This document shows, piece after piece, positions 44,230 to 54,054 of a DNA stretch of 64,000 bases. Position 1 is the first letter of the stretch. The number at the start of each line of letters is the position of its first letter. Below the pieces are notes generated by a model, which did no database searches, had not been told where the DNA came from, and saw only the letters and a program-made list of their open reading frames with translations. A program made the position numbers and the translations under genes. The stretch is from JANQSS01 sp965249735 (lineage in GTDB: Bacteria; Bacteroidota; Bacteroidia; Chitinophagales; Saprospiraceae), in contig CBDFMS010000026.1 in assembly GCA_965249735.1 (NCBI GenBank), positions 248,001 to 312,000 on the forward strand, written 5' to 3'.

Positions 44230-44637
44230 ATGAAAGAACCACATATCATAGAATTCCCACAAATCGGTCGTCCTGAAATTGGTTTTATTAGCATTGGTGA
44301 AACTGAGGACCGCATTCCTTTTGATATTAAGCGTATTTTCTGGACCTATTATACACCGGAAAGCATCATCCGAGGACGACATGCGCATTTGCGCACGGAA
44401 ATGGTGCTAATAGCTGCCACTGGAAGAATTGTTCTGAATACTGAAACGACTCCCGGAAAAATAGAGACGTTTATATTGGACAAACCCACTCAAGGTGTCT
44501 ATATGCCGCCATTGTGCTGGCATACCATGCAATACAGTCATACGGCTGTCCAGTTGGTCATCACAAGCACCAAATTTGATGAATCGGATTATGTGCGCTC
44601 TTATGATGACTTTGTAAAGCTCGCAACTAAGCATTAA
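44230..44637 (+). CDS. FdtA/QdtA-type sugar 3,4-ketoisomerase (cupin)
   Basis: 135 residues, a single cupin domain of the WxcM/FdtA class: RGRHAHLRTEMVLIAATGRI with the metal- or substrate-binding His pair, then YMPPLCWHTMQY. In nucleotide-sugar pathways these enzymes isomerise dTDP-4-keto-6-deoxyglucose to the 3-keto sugar on the way to N-acyl-amino deoxysugars of surface glycans. No dTDP-sugar genes surround it (it lies between carboxylase and ettA), so it is either an orphan or acts with genes elsewhere. Cytoplasmic. Confidence 0.82.
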   Translation: MKEPHIIEFPQIGRPEIGFISIGETEDRIPFDIKRIFWTYYTPESIIRGRHAHLRTEMVLIAATGRIVLNTETTPGKIETFILDKPTQGVYMPPLCWHTMQYSHTAVQLVITSTKFDESDYVRSYDDFVKLATKH

Positions 44638-44664
44638 AACTTCACCTGCCGTTTTAGTGGCTCT

Positions 44665-46338
44665 TTAGCTAATCAAGCTCTTAAATCGTGGGCGTTTAGG
44701 CGTAATATCACCTAGTCTTTGTTTTTTATTCTCTTCGTAGGCACTGAAGTTTCCTTCAAAAAAGCGAACATCGGCTTCATCCTCGAAGGCCAGGATGTGC
44801 GTTGCCAGACGATCGATAAACCAGCGATCGTGCGAGATCATCAAGACGCATCCGGCAAAATTTTCAATGGCTTCTTCTAATGCGCGCAAGGTGTTGACAT
44901 CAATATCATTTGTCGGCTCATCCAGCAGGAGTACATTCCCGCCTGATTTCAGGGTAATCGCAAGATGAACCCGATTGCGTTCGCCACCTGAAAGAACCGC
45001 CAATTTCTTTTGTTGGTCACCACCTCCAAAATTGAACTTACTAATGTATGCCCGCACATTAACTTCCTTGCCCATCACCTCGATGAATTCGTGGCCTCCA
45101 CCAATTATCTCGTAAACCGATTTTTCTGGCAATAAGTCTTTATGTGATTGGTCGACGTAACTCAGTCTAACAGAGTCCCCGATCTCGACTGTACCGCTAT
45201 CAGGTTTTTCTTCTCCCATGATCATTCGAAACAAAGTCGACTTACCAACACCATTGGCCCCAATGATGCCCACGATGGCGTTCTTTGGAATCGAAAAAGT
45301 CAGATTTTCCATTAGGACGCGTTGATCGAATGACTTTGTAATTCCATTTACTTCTATCACTTTATCACCCAATCGAGGTCCCGGCGGAATGAACAATTCA
45401 AATTTTGCTTCTTTTTCTTTTGTCACCTCACCGGACAATTTCTCATAAGCGTTCAGTCTGGCCTTCCCTTTGGATTGTCTTGCCTTTTGCGACATTCCCG
45501 CCCATTCTAATTCACGTTTCAGGGCTTTGGCGCGCTTAGATTCTGTTTTTTGTTCCTGGTCTAGGCGCTTAGATTTTTGATCCAACCAACTGCTGTAATT
45601 GCCTTCCCACGGTATACCTTCACCACGATCCAATTCGAGTATCCAACCAGCGACATTATCCAGAAAATAACGATCGTGTGTAACTGCAATGACCGTTCCC
45701 GGGAAGTTCTTCAAAAATTGCTCGAGCCAATGAACGCTTTCAGCATCCAGGTGATTTGTCGGCTCATCTAAAAGTAAAATGTCCGGTTTACTTAATAGCA
45801 ACCTGCATAGTGCTACACGTCTCCGTTCACCACCGGATAAAACATTGACCTTTTGATCTTCAGGTGGCAAGCGTAGTGAGTCCATGGCTTGCTCAAGTTT
45901 ATTGTCCAGTTCCCAGGCTTCGAGGTGATCCATTTGGTCGAGTAACTCACCTTGTCTTTCAATTGCCTTTCCCATGGCATCATCGTCCAATTCCTCTCCG
46001 AGTTTAGTGCAGACAGCTTCATATTCCTGTACGACATCGACAATATGCTGTACCCCTTCCTGCACCACTTGTTTTACTGTCTTGGATTCGTCTAATTCCG
46101 GTTCCTGAGCCAGATATCCAATTTTATACTCCTTATCAAAATGGACATGGCCCTCAAAATTGGTATCCAAGCCGGCAATTATTTTCAACAAGCTTGATTT
46201 TCCAGACCCATTCAATCCCAGAACCCCAATTTTTGCTCCATAAAAAAAGGATAACCAAATATTGTTGAGTACCTTTTTTTTAGGTGGATAAGTCTTGGAG
46301 ACGGCCTCCATTGAAAAAATAACTTTGTTATCTGCCAT
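44665..46338 (-). CDS. ettA: Energy-dependent translational throttle protein EttA (ABC-F)
   Basis: 557 residues with two ATP-binding cassettes and no membrane part. First Walker A GLNGSGKSS at 41-49 and signature LSGGERRR; second Walker A GANGVGKST and signature LSGGERNR; both have LLLDEPTN Walker B. The linker between them and the short arm match EttA and not the longer ABC-F factors Uup or YbiT. EttA binds the ribosomal E site and gates entry of the first peptide bond formation according to the ATP/ADP ratio. A TATATTTG -7 element is at 46359-46366. Confidence 0.95.
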   Translation of the reverse strand: MADNKVIFSMEAVSKTYPPKKKVLNNIWLSFFYGAKIGVLGLNGSGKSSLLKIIAGLDTNFEGHVHFDKEYKIGYLAQEPELDESKTVKQVVQEGVQHIVDVVQEYEAVCTKLGEELDDDAMGKAIERQGELLDQMDHLEAWELDNKLEQAMDSLRLPPEDQKVNVLSGGERRRVALCRLLLSKPDILLLDEPTNHLDAESVHWLEQFLKNFPGTVIAVTHDRYFLDNVAGWILELDRGEGIPWEGNYSSWLDQKSKRLDQEQKTESKRAKALKRELEWAGMSQKARQSKGKARLNAYEKLSGEVTKEKEAKFELFIPPGPRLGDKVIEVNGITKSFDQRVLMENLTFSIPKNAIVGIIGANGVGKSTLFRMIMGEEKPDSGTVEIGDSVRLSYVDQSHKDLLPEKSVYEIIGGGHEFIEVMGKEVNVRAYISKFNFGGGDQQKKLAVLSGGERNRVHLAITLKSGGNVLLLDEPTNDIDVNTLRALEEAIENFAGCVLMISHDRWFIDRLATHILAFEDEADVRFFEGNFSAYEENKKQRLGDITPKRPRFKSLIS

Positions 46339-46358
46339 GATTTGAATGTTTAAGCGTG

Positions 46359-46366
46359 CAAATATA
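46359..46366 (-). promoter_or_regulatory. -7 promoter element of ettA
   Basis: The minus strand reads TATATTTG (TAnnTTTG), 21 bases ahead of the ATG at 46338. No clear -33 TTG. Confidence 0.45.
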
Positions 46367-46478
46367 ATGTGATCATCCGAAGATGCATTTGATGAATTCG
46401 CAGTCGATGATTCTTATCTCAATACCACCAATTTCCACTTTTTAAAGTTTATAAATGAAATGGCAATATGCAGATTGA

Positions 46479-47171
46479 ATGGAAGCAAGTAATCAGCGGA
46501 CTATTGCCTATATTCGAGATATGATTTTTAATCTGAGCCAACAACATTCAATCGGACTGGATTATATTCGGCAACTTCGAGATATACAAGTTCAACAGGA
46601 TAGTGAGCGATTTCGGCGGAATCTTCATCGCATCGGCCAAATTCTTGGATATGAGTTGAGTAAAACACTAGACTACAATACTGAAGAAGTTGAAACTCCG
46701 ATGGGATCTGCCATTGCAAAGCGCGTTGCAAACCAAATCATTCTGGCTACTGTACTCCGGGCAGGACTGCCCGTACATCAAGGCTTATTGAGTTATTTTG
46801 GTGATGCTGAAAATGCGTTTATCGCTTCATATCGCCGTCACCACAAGGACGGAACATTTGAAATAGCCATGGAATACGCCACATTTCCTAAAGTCGATGG
46901 AAAGACAGTGATTCTTTCTGATGCCATGATCGCCACCGGTAGCAGCATTGAGAAGGCTCTGGAGGTCCTCATTGACAATGGGCAACCGGCCCAAATTCAC
47001 ATCGTATCGGCCATATCATCAAGTCAAGGCATAAATCGGCTAGGTCGAATTTATCCTTCATGTGAAATCTGGACAGGTGCCATTGATGAAGAGCTAACTG
47101 CCAAATCCTACATTGTTCCCGGATTGGGAGATGCAGGAGATCTAGCCTATGGTGCAAAAGACCAGGATTAA
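46479..47171 (+). CDS. upp: Uracil phosphoribosyltransferase
   Basis: 230 residues. Forms UMP from uracil and PRPP. The PRPP loop is SDAMIATGSSIEKAL (about residues 147-161), and the uracil-binding C-terminal region ends PGLGDAGDLAYG, as in UPRTases. TVLRAGLPVHQG is the conserved middle element. Length is slightly longer than the enterobacterial enzyme because of an N-terminal extension of about 20 residues. Divergent from ettA. Confidence 0.88.
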   Translation: MEASNQRTIAYIRDMIFNLSQQHSIGLDYIRQLRDIQVQQDSERFRRNLHRIGQILGYELSKTLDYNTEEVETPMGSAIAKRVANQIILATVLRAGLPVHQGLLSYFGDAENAFIASYRRHHKDGTFEIAMEYATFPKVDGKTVILSDAMIATGSSIEKALEVLIDNGQPAQIHIVSAISSSQGINRLGRIYPSCEIWTGAIDEELTAKSYIVPGLGDAGDLAYGAKDQD

Positions 47172-47194
47172 TCTTATTCTAAATATGAGTGAAT

Positions 47195-48931
47195 CTAATT
47201 CAACGCCGTTTTAATCTCCGATGACAATGTATTTATTTCTGTCGTAATTGAAGTGATTTTATCACGAGCTTCATTTATTTGATTTTCTTCCTGTGTCAAG
47301 TACGTATCAAACCGAGTAAAATGATCTTGGATATTTGTTTGTATTCCATTAATGTATAAATTCAGTTTATTGCCTAAGTCCTTTTCTAATCGCTCCTGAC
47401 CATGTTGCATTTCACGATCAAATTCCTTTAATACTCTTCGTTTATTAATTCCGGTAGTTATACCCGCAAATAGAAGACCAATTGTTGTCATTATTCCACC
47501 CGTAAAATCCATTACGGCTCCATTCGTGACCGCTGTTAATACAATCCCGATGATGGCAAGTCCTGATCCCGTTGCCAAGCTAGGTGAAACGTCCCTGGCT
47601 GCCGGGAATAAATTTTCATTTTTAAAGCTATCTTGATCTTCGATGTACTTTCCAAACGTGTCTCGTAAATCTTTTAAAATATTACCCCGTTTATCAGCAA
47701 TAGCTCGAAAGAGCTCCATGTCATTGCTAAAATATGTTTTGGTATTCTGGATTTTGAGATCAATAAACTTGACCATGTTTTGAATCGAATCCGCCAAATC
47801 GTCAACGTCACCCGATAATTTATAAAACAAGCGTTCTTGCATGTTCTTTTCAATATTTACAGCAAGGTTTTGCAGCCACCCTTTTAAACTTTCTTTTTTA
47901 TTAAAAATTGAACGGACTGATCGTTTAATAAGGGAAAAAAATGACAAGCCCGAAGCTAATTCACTTCGTTGTTGCGTCCAGATTTGATCGTAACTATTTA
48001 CCAAATTTTCAATGAGCATGTTGACCTGTCGATGCGATCGGTCAGCCTGTTCTTGCAATGTGACCTCTATTTCCTCTCGAAACTTACGATCAACCTCCAA
48101 CTGCTTCTCCCGCACATCAATAGCCCCACTAATTCGCTCTAAAAAATTCTCACTGGTCACCAATGTACTTTCAAGCTTCAGTAAAGGGGCCTGGCCTCCC
48201 GTTATATTCTTTTTAATGTATTCACGCAAATCTATATAACCACTGTCTTCATTATTTCCTTCCTGCTCAAGCTTAGCCGAAACGGAAAAAATTATTGGAT
48301 TTTCGATTTTATGTTCTTTGGCATATGCATCAACACCATCTTCATTGATTTTGAGATCATCAGCACTCATCAAATCTTTTTGCTGTAAAACGAAAATAAT
48401 TTTCTTTTTCCAGTCGTCATGGATCAAATTAAAAAAATTCCAGGCGGACTGCCGATACGGGTTTTTTGCTTCAAATACAAAAACAATTAAATCGGCTGCC
48501 GGAATGAAACTTTCGGTTATTTCCTGATGATGCTCGATGATGGTATTTGTTCCCGGTGTATCAACGATGGCAATTTCCTTTAATATTTCTACTGGTTGAA
48601 ACACGCGCTTCAGATAAGGCGATATCGATTCAACTGCCACTTGATCTCCATAGGTAATCTGCTGAATCGTATCCGTCATGGGAGAAGGCGCAACCGCACA
48701 AATATCCTGACCTGTATCCAGTAGAGCATTGATAAAACTGCTTTTTCCGGCTTTCACCTCACCGACGATAACAAACATAAAGGGATCAGTCAATCGGTTG
48801 CGCAGATCGGTCATCAAGGCGATCATATCCTCGTTGCCTGTGCTAATAGTCAACTGATGAACCTCTCCTATCACAACATCACTCTTCGTTTTCAAGAGCT
48901 GATATGCTGTGCTAATGATGTCTTGTTTCAT
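47195..48931 (-). CDS. Dynamin-family GTPase (bacterial dynamin-like protein)
   Basis: 578 residues. The GTPase domain has G1 GEVKAGKSS (residues 57-65), G2 Thr in MTDT, G3 DTPG (124-127) and G4-like QQKDL. A long helical bundle follows (about 215-450), interrupted near 455-495 by a strongly hydrophobic pair of segments (SGLAIIGIVLTAV, GGIMTTIGLLFAGI) that could act as the membrane-binding paddle. The last 80 residues are again helical. Bacterial dynamins remodel or protect membranes; role here not known. It is followed on the same strand by no close gene; wbqC lies upstream 52 bases away. Confidence 0.85.
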   Translation of the reverse strand: MKQDIISTAYQLLKTKSDVVIGEVHQLTISTGNEDMIALMTDLRNRLTDPFMFVIVGEVKAGKSSFINALLDTGQDICAVAPSPMTDTIQQITYGDQVAVESISPYLKRVFQPVEILKEIAIVDTPGTNTIIEHHQEITESFIPAADLIVFVFEAKNPYRQSAWNFFNLIHDDWKKKIIFVLQQKDLMSADDLKINEDGVDAYAKEHKIENPIIFSVSAKLEQEGNNEDSGYIDLREYIKKNITGGQAPLLKLESTLVTSENFLERISGAIDVREKQLEVDRKFREEIEVTLQEQADRSHRQVNMLIENLVNSYDQIWTQQRSELASGLSFFSLIKRSVRSIFNKKESLKGWLQNLAVNIEKNMQERLFYKLSGDVDDLADSIQNMVKFIDLKIQNTKTYFSNDMELFRAIADKRGNILKDLRDTFGKYIEDQDSFKNENLFPAARDVSPSLATGSGLAIIGIVLTAVTNGAVMDFTGGIMTTIGLLFAGITTGINKRRVLKEFDREMQHGQERLEKDLGNKLNLYINGIQTNIQDHFTRFDTYLTQEENQINEARDKITSITTEINTLSSEIKTALN

Positions 48932-48983
48932 ATCCTAAAGGTAGCAAGTTGACAGGCAATCACGGCGCGATAATGGCAGTCTT

Positions 48984-49670
48984 TTAATTCTTGCCCCACT
49001 TGATCACCCCTACCTTGTTCAAGGCATTTGCGGCGTGATTTAAGTACAATCTCGTCTCAGGTCCCAGGTAAAAAAGTAAATCCAAAACACTACTCCTGGG
49101 TGAAGGAATAAAAGGCAAATGCGTTTGGTTTGCCAAACATTCAAGTTCATATTGAATCAACTTTTCTACGTCCGAAAAGTCCCCGGTGTATCGACATTGA
49201 TCGCGAAGAATCGTAAAATTGTTGAAAGAGCTTTTATGGAATTCTTTCTGATATTCAATAGTAATATCCAAATCAAATAAATCAATAATCAATTCAATGA
49301 TCTGATTATTGAATAAAAATAGTCGTTTCTCTCCTGACTTTATTAAATTAATTATACTATCAGAATAGTGAATAAAATAAGGACTTTTACCGTAAACAAA
49401 TTTTATAGCATTGACATGATCAGAAGTCCATTCTGCGTCGTACGAAATTTTGACTTCAGTTATATTTTGACCGCCATGTTTTCCTCTCACCAACGGGACT
49501 GTCAAAATAATCGGTTCCTTCTCACGTGAGAGCAAGGTTTTATTTCTCAGACTTCTTTTATTATAATTTTCAGAACTGTCTATATTCAATCTGCCATCCA
49601 GGGAGCCGCACACCATCCAGGAAATAGAAGGGAAATACTGGGTTTCTATAATCAAATTTCGATTTTCCAT
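48984..49670 (-). CDS. WbqC-like family protein
   Basis: 228 residues. The WbqC family pattern is visible: IIETQYFPSISWM at the N terminus, NKTLLSREKEPIILTVPLVRG, then FNNQIIELIIDLF and NFTILRDQCRY, ending LDLLFYLGPETRLYLN. WbqC-like proteins are linked to surface polysaccharide or glycolipid loci in some bacteria, but no activity is established. No signal peptide. It precedes the dynamin-like gene on the same strand. Confidence 0.78.
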   Translation of the reverse strand: MENRNLIIETQYFPSISWMVCGSLDGRLNIDSSENYNKRSLRNKTLLSREKEPIILTVPLVRGKHGGQNITEVKISYDAEWTSDHVNAIKFVYGKSPYFIHYSDSIINLIKSGEKRLFLFNNQIIELIIDLFDLDITIEYQKEFHKSSFNNFTILRDQCRYTGDFSDVEKLIQYELECLANQTHLPFIPSPRSSVLDLLFYLGPETRLYLNHAANALNKVGVIKWGKN

Positions 49671-49788
49671 GTGGAATGCAGGGGAAATATCGGTATATTT
49701 TTCCTAATACTCAATCTTGTCTTGGTGGGTTGTGGCATGTAAAATGTTGAGTACCCAGACGACCCACAAAACAAATGAAGAAGTATGC

Positions 49789-49819
49789 GAGAGGGTGGCC
49801 AATGTATGACCACCCTCTC
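49789..49819 (-). terminator. Hairpin terminator after the caspase-fold protein gene
   Basis: GAGAGGGTGG (49789-49798) pairs perfectly with CCACCCTCTC (49810-49819) over an 11-base loop, 31 bases beyond the stop of the leftward gene at 49850. The T-tract on the downstream side is interrupted (TACTTCTTC), so termination may be partial. Confidence 0.6.
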
Positions 49820-49849
49820 TTACAACAATCTATAAAAAAAGTCGTATTT

Positions 49850-52474
49850 CTAATTTGGAAGACACCCTAAAATGTAAAAAATTACGTCCTTGCCTATCGG
49901 AATTTCGGTGCCATTTATTAGGTCTATTCCGGTACCAGCATTAAATGCAGTGGTATCATTTGCAATCAAGACACTATCAAGTGTGATATTACCTCCACTA
50001 TTTGTTAACTCCGGAATAATACTAAGTGCTGTATATGTCGTATCGCCAACACAATTAAAGGTACCGGTCGCATCGAATTGACTAATCGATCTGGTTTCGG
50101 TCGCATTGTATGACCAGGTATGATTTGTCTCCACCATTAAATATTGTCCCGGTAAAATATCCTGAGGCATATCGAGGTAGAATTGATAGGAATCATTGGT
50201 ATCCAATGCCACAGATGTATCAACTACGTGTGGAGTCAGACTGGTATAGGAAGCATGACCCAGATTCAACTCTGCAAATGGAATACTGTCGTCAGAAATA
50301 CGATATCCCACATCAATCACAACAGGTTGCCCAATACCTCCTCCAATGACGCCGCGATTAAAAATCGTAACCTGTAATTGTGATCCGTCCAGCGTAATTA
50401 CTGTTTCCGTTTCAGTTGTAGGTAAATATTCTGCTAATAGTGGGGGTGCACCGCGATTAACATCAGGATCTGTAAATGGTGGGCATTCTTTCGCGATGGC
50501 TGATTTCACGCGAATACCATTCCCCGAATTGTCATAATAATGGAACCAATAGCGTACACAAGCAGTAAACGGCGTGCTTGGTATATAGCAAATCTCTGTT
50601 TCATCCCGGGCCGCATTATAGGTCTTGGTTGTTGTGTGTGGCACGAATGTATTTCCATTTGATGTGTAGACTAAAGCGGTTCCTGTTGTTCGTTTTCCAC
50701 TCAAGACGATACAAACCTTTTCGGGATTGAATCCTGCGGGCATCTTGTACCGCTTAGAAATTGAAGCTGCCGTGGCTCCGATACAAACAAAGCTAGGTCC
50801 AGGATCATAGCCTGCTGAATCCGGTGGAGGTCCGGCCGGATATCGACCACTTGGCGGATTCGTTATTTTTGAGTAACAGGGTTTGGACTTTATCACCCAT
50901 TTCACCCCTTCCTTATAACTCACCGAACCATCTTTATCCAAATCAGCATTGTCCACGTCGGTTCGACATGCCGCTATAGCATGTGTAAAAATTCCTTCAT
51001 TGATCGTATCACACGCAGGTGATTTGTATGTGTACGCCCATGCATTTTTATCGGATGCCGATGCAAATGTCACCGTACTTCCATTGGGCAGTTTCCAATT
51101 AAACGGATTTCCAATGGCGGTTGAGCGACACGTCTCAAACGTGATGTGTGTCACAATCCCTTTCTTAGCGATGCTATCCATTTTGGCCTGCCACTCATTC
51201 GGTGTAATCATTCCACCATTTACCCCAAAGCCTCCAACAGTAGAACCATCTGCACGCTCGATCCCATGAGCGATGACGTAAATGCAAATCTCTGAGCATG
51301 CCGGATCCATAGCCAGTATATTGTCGAGGGCGGTACAAATTTGAGCTTCGGTTGCATTATTTATTGACGTTATGTTGTCCTTGTCATAACAATCCGTCAT
51401 GTTGATCCGCTCGGTATTCTTTTTGACTGAATTTTTTGCCCGGTTGGCCGCAAAGCCGGAAAAAACCAGGGCGCATTTATTCCCGGGCTTGTCCACCAAT
51501 GGAGGACAATTCATATACATTTGATTGAAATTAGCCGGTAATGCATCGCCTCCTGCCAGTCCTTCGGGGTTCGAAGGCCCAACCGGATCATCTGTGTAGT
51601 AGTCATCTGCCGAACCAAAAAGTTCAAGTAGCGTGGTTGTCCCTGCCGGAATAATATAAGGCCACCAGTTTGTAGGACAAACCTGAATTCCACCATTTAA
51701 GATACTTGGGGCCGGATGAAGGGCGTCGACAATATAATACTCAACATCATGTTCAAACATTTGTCCAGGTTGTGGGTCCAGGTAAAATAAATAACTTGGA
51801 AAATCCATAAATTTTGGAGTAAGTGGTATCTCGACCCATTCATTGAGCGCCGCACCATATTCAGTTCCTGGCGGGAGCAGGCCTTCAAACCCAGGACCTG
51901 CACCATAATCAACAAATGGGCACATCATGAGATCATTAGTTGGATCAAATACCAGATCAGGGTCAGAAAGCAAAATGTTAACGGCTGTTAGTCGGTCCAT
52001 AGGGCAAGCGAGTGGACACAGCGCATCAACCTCAAATCCCATAAAAGGTCCAAGTGTAGAAGGAATCCCACAATTACCGATTTCCGAAATCGTCAAAATG
52101 TAGACTCCGTTGTCAGGCAATTGAAAGAACAAGTTCAATCCGGGAGAGGCAAAAGCAACCACATCAAGGGTAAAGGCATCATACACGGTCACTTCAAGAT
52201 TGCCGGCAAATGGAATGGTAGCAGGGTCAACCCCAAAATCAACAAAGTAGTCCGTTCCCGGTAACATGTTGGGAGACAACAATTCCCAGCCGTCACCAGG
52301 CTGCCAATTGGCCCCTACAGGTTCAGGCATATCGCAATTTCCGTTACCACAATTATAAAAATCGTACTCCGGTAGAGGAAATGGTCCATTCAGGAAAGTA
52401 GTGCATTGTGAATATGCTTGCGATGCGATTAAAAGACTCAAAATCGTTGCAAGAAAATAAGTTTGACCTTTCAT
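49850..52474 (-). CDS. Large exported protein with caspase-like (clan CD) domain and EF-hand
   Basis: 874 residues. Signal peptide about 1-22 (ending AYS), then Cys-rich regions with repeated ligand-type beta modules (about 25-330). Residues about 333-500 look like a caspase-like fold: a first strand CALVFSGF, the His in YVIAHG (H403) and the Cys in HITFETCRS (C449) are in the expected order for a clan CD dyad. A perfect EF-hand loop D-x-D-x-D-G-S-x-S-x-x-E is at 511-522. The C-terminal end resembles the beta stacks seen at the ends of Bacteroidota surface proteins (AGTGIDLINGTEIPIG) but a standard T9SS sorting domain is not seen. Peptidase activity is inferred from residues only. A hairpin terminator follows. 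Confidence 0.7.
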   Translation of the reverse strand: MKGQTYFLATILSLLIASQAYSQCTTFLNGPFPLPEYDFYNCGNGNCDMPEPVGANWQPGDGWELLSPNMLPGTDYFVDFGVDPATIPFAGNLEVTVYDAFTLDVVAFASPGLNLFFQLPDNGVYILTISEIGNCGIPSTLGPFMGFEVDALCPLACPMDRLTAVNILLSDPDLVFDPTNDLMMCPFVDYGAGPGFEGLLPPGTEYGAALNEWVEIPLTPKFMDFPSYLFYLDPQPGQMFEHDVEYYIVDALHPAPSILNGGIQVCPTNWWPYIIPAGTTTLLELFGSADDYYTDDPVGPSNPEGLAGGDALPANFNQMYMNCPPLVDKPGNKCALVFSGFAANRAKNSVKKNTERINMTDCYDKDNITSINNATEAQICTALDNILAMDPACSEICIYVIAHGIERADGSTVGGFGVNGGMITPNEWQAKMDSIAKKGIVTHITFETCRSTAIGNPFNWKLPNGSTVTFASASDKNAWAYTYKSPACDTINEGIFTHAIAACRTDVDNADLDKDGSVSYKEGVKWVIKSKPCYSKITNPPSGRYPAGPPPDSAGYDPGPSFVCIGATAASISKRYKMPAGFNPEKVCIVLSGKRTTGTALVYTSNGNTFVPHTTTKTYNAARDETEICYIPSTPFTACVRYWFHYYDNSGNGIRVKSAIAKECPPFTDPDVNRGAPPLLAEYLPTTETETVITLDGSQLQVTIFNRGVIGGGIGQPVVIDVGYRISDDSIPFAELNLGHASYTSLTPHVVDTSVALDTNDSYQFYLDMPQDILPGQYLMVETNHTWSYNATETRSISQFDATGTFNCVGDTTYTALSIIPELTNSGGNITLDSVLIANDTTAFNAGTGIDLINGTEIPIGKDVIFYILGCLPN

Positions 52475-52763
52475 AATATAAAATATTTGAGGTTAATATT
52501 ATAGGATATCACATATCCAAACCAGGTCTGCGAGAGGTGAATTTGCAGTGACTTAGGTGTTCGATTTGTCCAAATATAACAATTAAAAATCTAATTGTCA
52601 ATATACTCTGTACCTATTAACATAGCTTAATCGAACCAAAAATATGACTATAAAATAAATATTCATCGCCCATTTCGAACGATTAATAAGACAAATGGAA
52701 TAAGATTTCCAACTTAATATTCCCGGTAAAAGAATCAAAAATCCTCAATACATTCGTAGATCT

Positions 52764-53984
52764 ATGTTAAGAACAGCGCAGGCCAAGAAGAAAATAATCA
52801 GATATCTGGAAAAGCAAGGCGGGGGAAGCCTACACATCTCATCCTCCATCAATCCTTTGACACAGCTCATTGTCGTCATACCTGCATACCACGAAACTGA
52901 ACTTGGGAGAACGCTGAAATCGCTTGAAGCCTGTTCCAAACCAGCTTCCCTGGTAGAAGTGATCATCGTACTCAATTCCAGTGATAAGGCACCTTCCAAT
53001 ATTAAAGCTTTTCATGAGGAGCAATTTAAGTCATTATCAGATTACTCTGGAAACCTAATCGTTCATCCCGTTTTATTAATAGATATTCCATCTAAAATCT
53101 CAGGTGTTGGTTATGGGCGTAAATCAGGAATGGACGAAGCGGCACACAGACTTGCCTCTCATCATGCTGATGATGGTATCATCGTATGCCTTGACGGAGA
53201 TTGTGAAGTGAGTACAAACTACTTTGATGCGCTTATAAGTTATTTCTCAAAAAAAGACGCAAAACAAGCTGTACATCTATCATTTGAACATCGTCTTCCC
53301 GTGGAGGTATCTTTAAGGGAGGCCATTATTTCATATGAGTTGCATCTCCGGTTGTTGAAGTATTCGCTTTCACAAGCAGGACATCCGCAGGCATTCCATG
53401 CCGTTGGTTCATGTATGGCGGTTCAAGCCTGGGCATATGCAGCACAGGGGGGAATGAATAATCGCCAAGCAGGTGAAGACTTTTACTTTATTCATAAATT
53501 CTCAAAAATCGGCCAATTAGAAGAACTTACAAATGCCACTGTCTACCCTTCTTCACGAATTTCTCATCGAGTACCATTTGGAACAGGTGCCGCTGTCGGA
53601 AAAGTGATGAAAGGAGAGGAACAACTAACATATAACCCAGCATCTTTTGAAATTATCAAGACGATCTGTTCTTCTGCTCCAAAATTTTATACCAATAAAA
53701 AATTGGCGCTGGATTTATTCAAGGGGTTTCATTCCGAGACAATAGTCGGTCGAATAGAAGAAATAATATCCAATACCACATCTGTAGAATCATTTACAAA
53801 ACGGTTCTTCAATTGGTTTGACGCTTTCCGAATAATTAAATTTTTACACTACCTGAGAGAAATGGGTCACGAAGATATGCCTGTATCTCAAGCATATGAT
53901 ATTATTACAAATTCTAAAACTATTCCGCATGCAAAGAATTGCGAAGAACAATTAACCCAACTAAAAGTATTGGAATATTTATAA
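52764..53984 (+). CDS. Glycosyltransferase family 2 protein
   Basis: 406 residues. GT-A fold: VVIPAYHETELGRTLKSLE starts the nucleotide-binding part, and GIIVCLDGDCEVSTNYFDAL contains the DGD (DxD) metal-binding motif. GQAGEDFYFIHKF is the acceptor-side block with the catalytic ED region. No C-terminal membrane helices, unlike many polysaccharide synthases, so it is a cytoplasmic transferase. Donor and acceptor unknown. Divergent from the caspase-fold gene with 289 bases between. Confidence 0.82.
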   Translation: MLRTAQAKKKIIRYLEKQGGGSLHISSSINPLTQLIVVIPAYHETELGRTLKSLEACSKPASLVEVIIVLNSSDKAPSNIKAFHEEQFKSLSDYSGNLIVHPVLLIDIPSKISGVGYGRKSGMDEAAHRLASHHADDGIIVCLDGDCEVSTNYFDALISYFSKKDAKQAVHLSFEHRLPVEVSLREAIISYELHLRLLKYSLSQAGHPQAFHAVGSCMAVQAWAYAAQGGMNNRQAGEDFYFIHKFSKIGQLEELTNATVYPSSRISHRVPFGTGAAVGKVMKGEEQLTYNPASFEIIKTICSSAPKFYTNKKLALDLFKGFHSETIVGRIEEIISNTTSVESFTKRFFNWFDAFRIIKFLHYLREMGHEDMPVSQAYDIITNSKTIPHAKNCEEQLTQLKVLEYL

Positions 53985-54054
53985 TTTAAATAAATCTGAT
54001 TTTAATTAAAAATTTGACCGGTGGGTCCATATTTATAAATACCTCTACCCTATT

